A DNA stretch of 31,616 nt from a virus, in the IMG/VR virus record IMGVR_UViG_3300044994_000194, positions 1 to 31,616 of that record; one strand, 5' to 3'. Positions within the stretch are counted from its first letter, which is position 1. Every line of letters starts with the position of its first letter. The translations under genes were made by a program, and so were the position numbers. The notes under the pieces were generated by a model. That model had not been told where the DNA came from. It did no database searches and worked only from the letters and a program-made list of their open reading frames with translations. Shown piece by piece: positions 31,195 to 31,616 of the stretch.

Positions 31195-31616
31195 GGATTT
31201 CGGACCCGGAGCAATCCGGGGCGTGGCGAGGCGGGGCTCGGCGCGGCGTGGCAAGGCGAGGCAAGAGCGCGGCTCCCCCCGACCTCCGAGAGGAGGTCGG
31301 GTGGGATTTCGGACCCGGAGCAATCCGGGGCGCGGCGAGGCAGGGCTTGGCGCGGCGTGGCGCGGCTGGGCGAGGCTCGAGCGCGGCTCCCTCCGACCTC
31401 CGAGAGGAGGTCGAGGGGGATTTCGGACCCGGAGCAATCCGGGGCGTGGCGAGGCAAGGCTTGACGAGGCAAGGCCCGAGCGCGGCTCCCTCCGACCTCC
31501 GAGAGGAGGTCGGGTGGGATTTCGGACCCGGGGAGACCCGGGGCGAGGCCGGGCACGGCTCGGCAAGGCGGGGCGCGGCTCGAGCGCGGCTCCCTCCGAC
31601 CTCCGAGAGGAGGTCG
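31195..31616 (+). repeat. Tandem structured repeat array with GGCNN pentamers; possible ncRNA
   Basis: Four units begin at 31195, 31304, 31418 and 31517; the last is cut by the window end. Each has GGATTTCGGA, hairpin A (CCCGGA-GCAA-TCCGGG in units 1-3), a row of GGCNN pentamers, GAGCGCGGCTCCCTC (one base differs in unit 1) and hairpin B (CGACCTCC-GAGA-GGAGGTCG). Pentamers number 9, 10, 7 and 8. Unit lengths of 109, 114 and 99 bases equal 64 plus five per pentamer. Hairpin A of unit 4 is CCCGGG-GAGA-CCCGGG, a paired change with another GNRA loop. A 109-base step shifts reading frame, so coding is unlikely. The array begins four bases after a stop codon and is probably co-transcribed. Role unknown. 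Confidence 0.85.

Noticed and set aside
30650-31566. Long minus-strand frames through the repeat array
   Set aside because: They lack ribosome sites and are open because GCC-rich repeats have few stops. A 109-base unit would shift the frame between repeats.
31195-31616. CRISPR array
   Set aside because: Units are about 100-114 bases, the parts between conserved blocks are degenerate pentamers rather than unique spacers, and no cas genes are near.
1-31616. tRNA genes, integrase and attachment sites
   Set aside because: I looked for cloverleaf-like segments, recombinase motifs and flanking direct repeats and saw none that I could support.

Overview
This window is most of a tailed bacteriophage or prophage, read left to right. 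The evidence is a complete head and tail gene series in the usual order, genes packed with ATGA/GTGA overlaps, Shine-Dalgarno sites (GGAGG, AAAGGAG) and a long tape-measure gene. A tape measure of 816 residues and a tail-tube protein without a sheath protein point to a siphovirus with a long non-contractile tail. The DNA is GC-rich with codons ending in G/C. The one strong promoter is sigma70-like and several hairpins look like intrinsic terminators, so the host is a GC-rich bacterium; its phylum cannot be read from this window. No integrase, endolysin or DNA polymerase is present, so the genome continues beyond the window.

Layout. (1) 101-6982, packaging and head: a small surface-type protein, an HNH endonuclease, small and large terminase, portal with a long C-terminal extension, HK97-type prohead protease and major capsid protein. 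(2) 7089-9927, head completion and connector: two small head-associated proteins, head-tail connector, spike-base-like protein, head closure, HK97 gp10-like protein and tail terminator. (3) 9966-19993, tail: tube protein, G/GT chaperones through a -1 frameshift, tape measure, minor tail proteins and a 1573-residue tip protein that fuses an NlpC/P60 peptidase, a TipJ-type tip and a PA14-like domain. (4) 20008-21941, tip-associated proteins: a glycine-rich fibre and a beta-sandwich protein split in two reading frames at a run of seven G.

(5) 21938-23187, minus strand: a membrane/coiled-coil protein and a lipoprotein-like coiled-coil protein, possibly for lysis or the envelope. (6) 23240-25378, minus strand: a self-contained transcription unit with an A-tract region, a sigma70-like promoter, three paralogous genes made almost wholly of 26-residue LRV/HEAT-like repeats, a possible coupled mini-gene and a strong intrinsic terminator. 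This has the layout of a phage 'moron' cargo. (7) 25471-31190, plus strand, early-type genes: small unknown proteins separated by GC-rich hairpins, a helix-turn-helix protein, a SNF2-type helicase, a fourth LRV-like repeat protein with a Cys/His C-terminal domain, an HU/IHF-like protein and two conserved-looking phage proteins of unknown role. (8) 31195-31616, noncoding: a tandem array of structured repeats. Each has a constant 64-base core with two GNRA-loop hairpins plus a variable number of GGCNN pentamers, so unit length changes in steps of exactly five bases. The array runs off the right edge.

Most noteworthy are the pentamer-stepped repeat array and the LRV-repeat cargo operon. The poly-G split gene, the NlpC-TipJ-PA14 fusion and the G-rich tract before the terminase genes come next.
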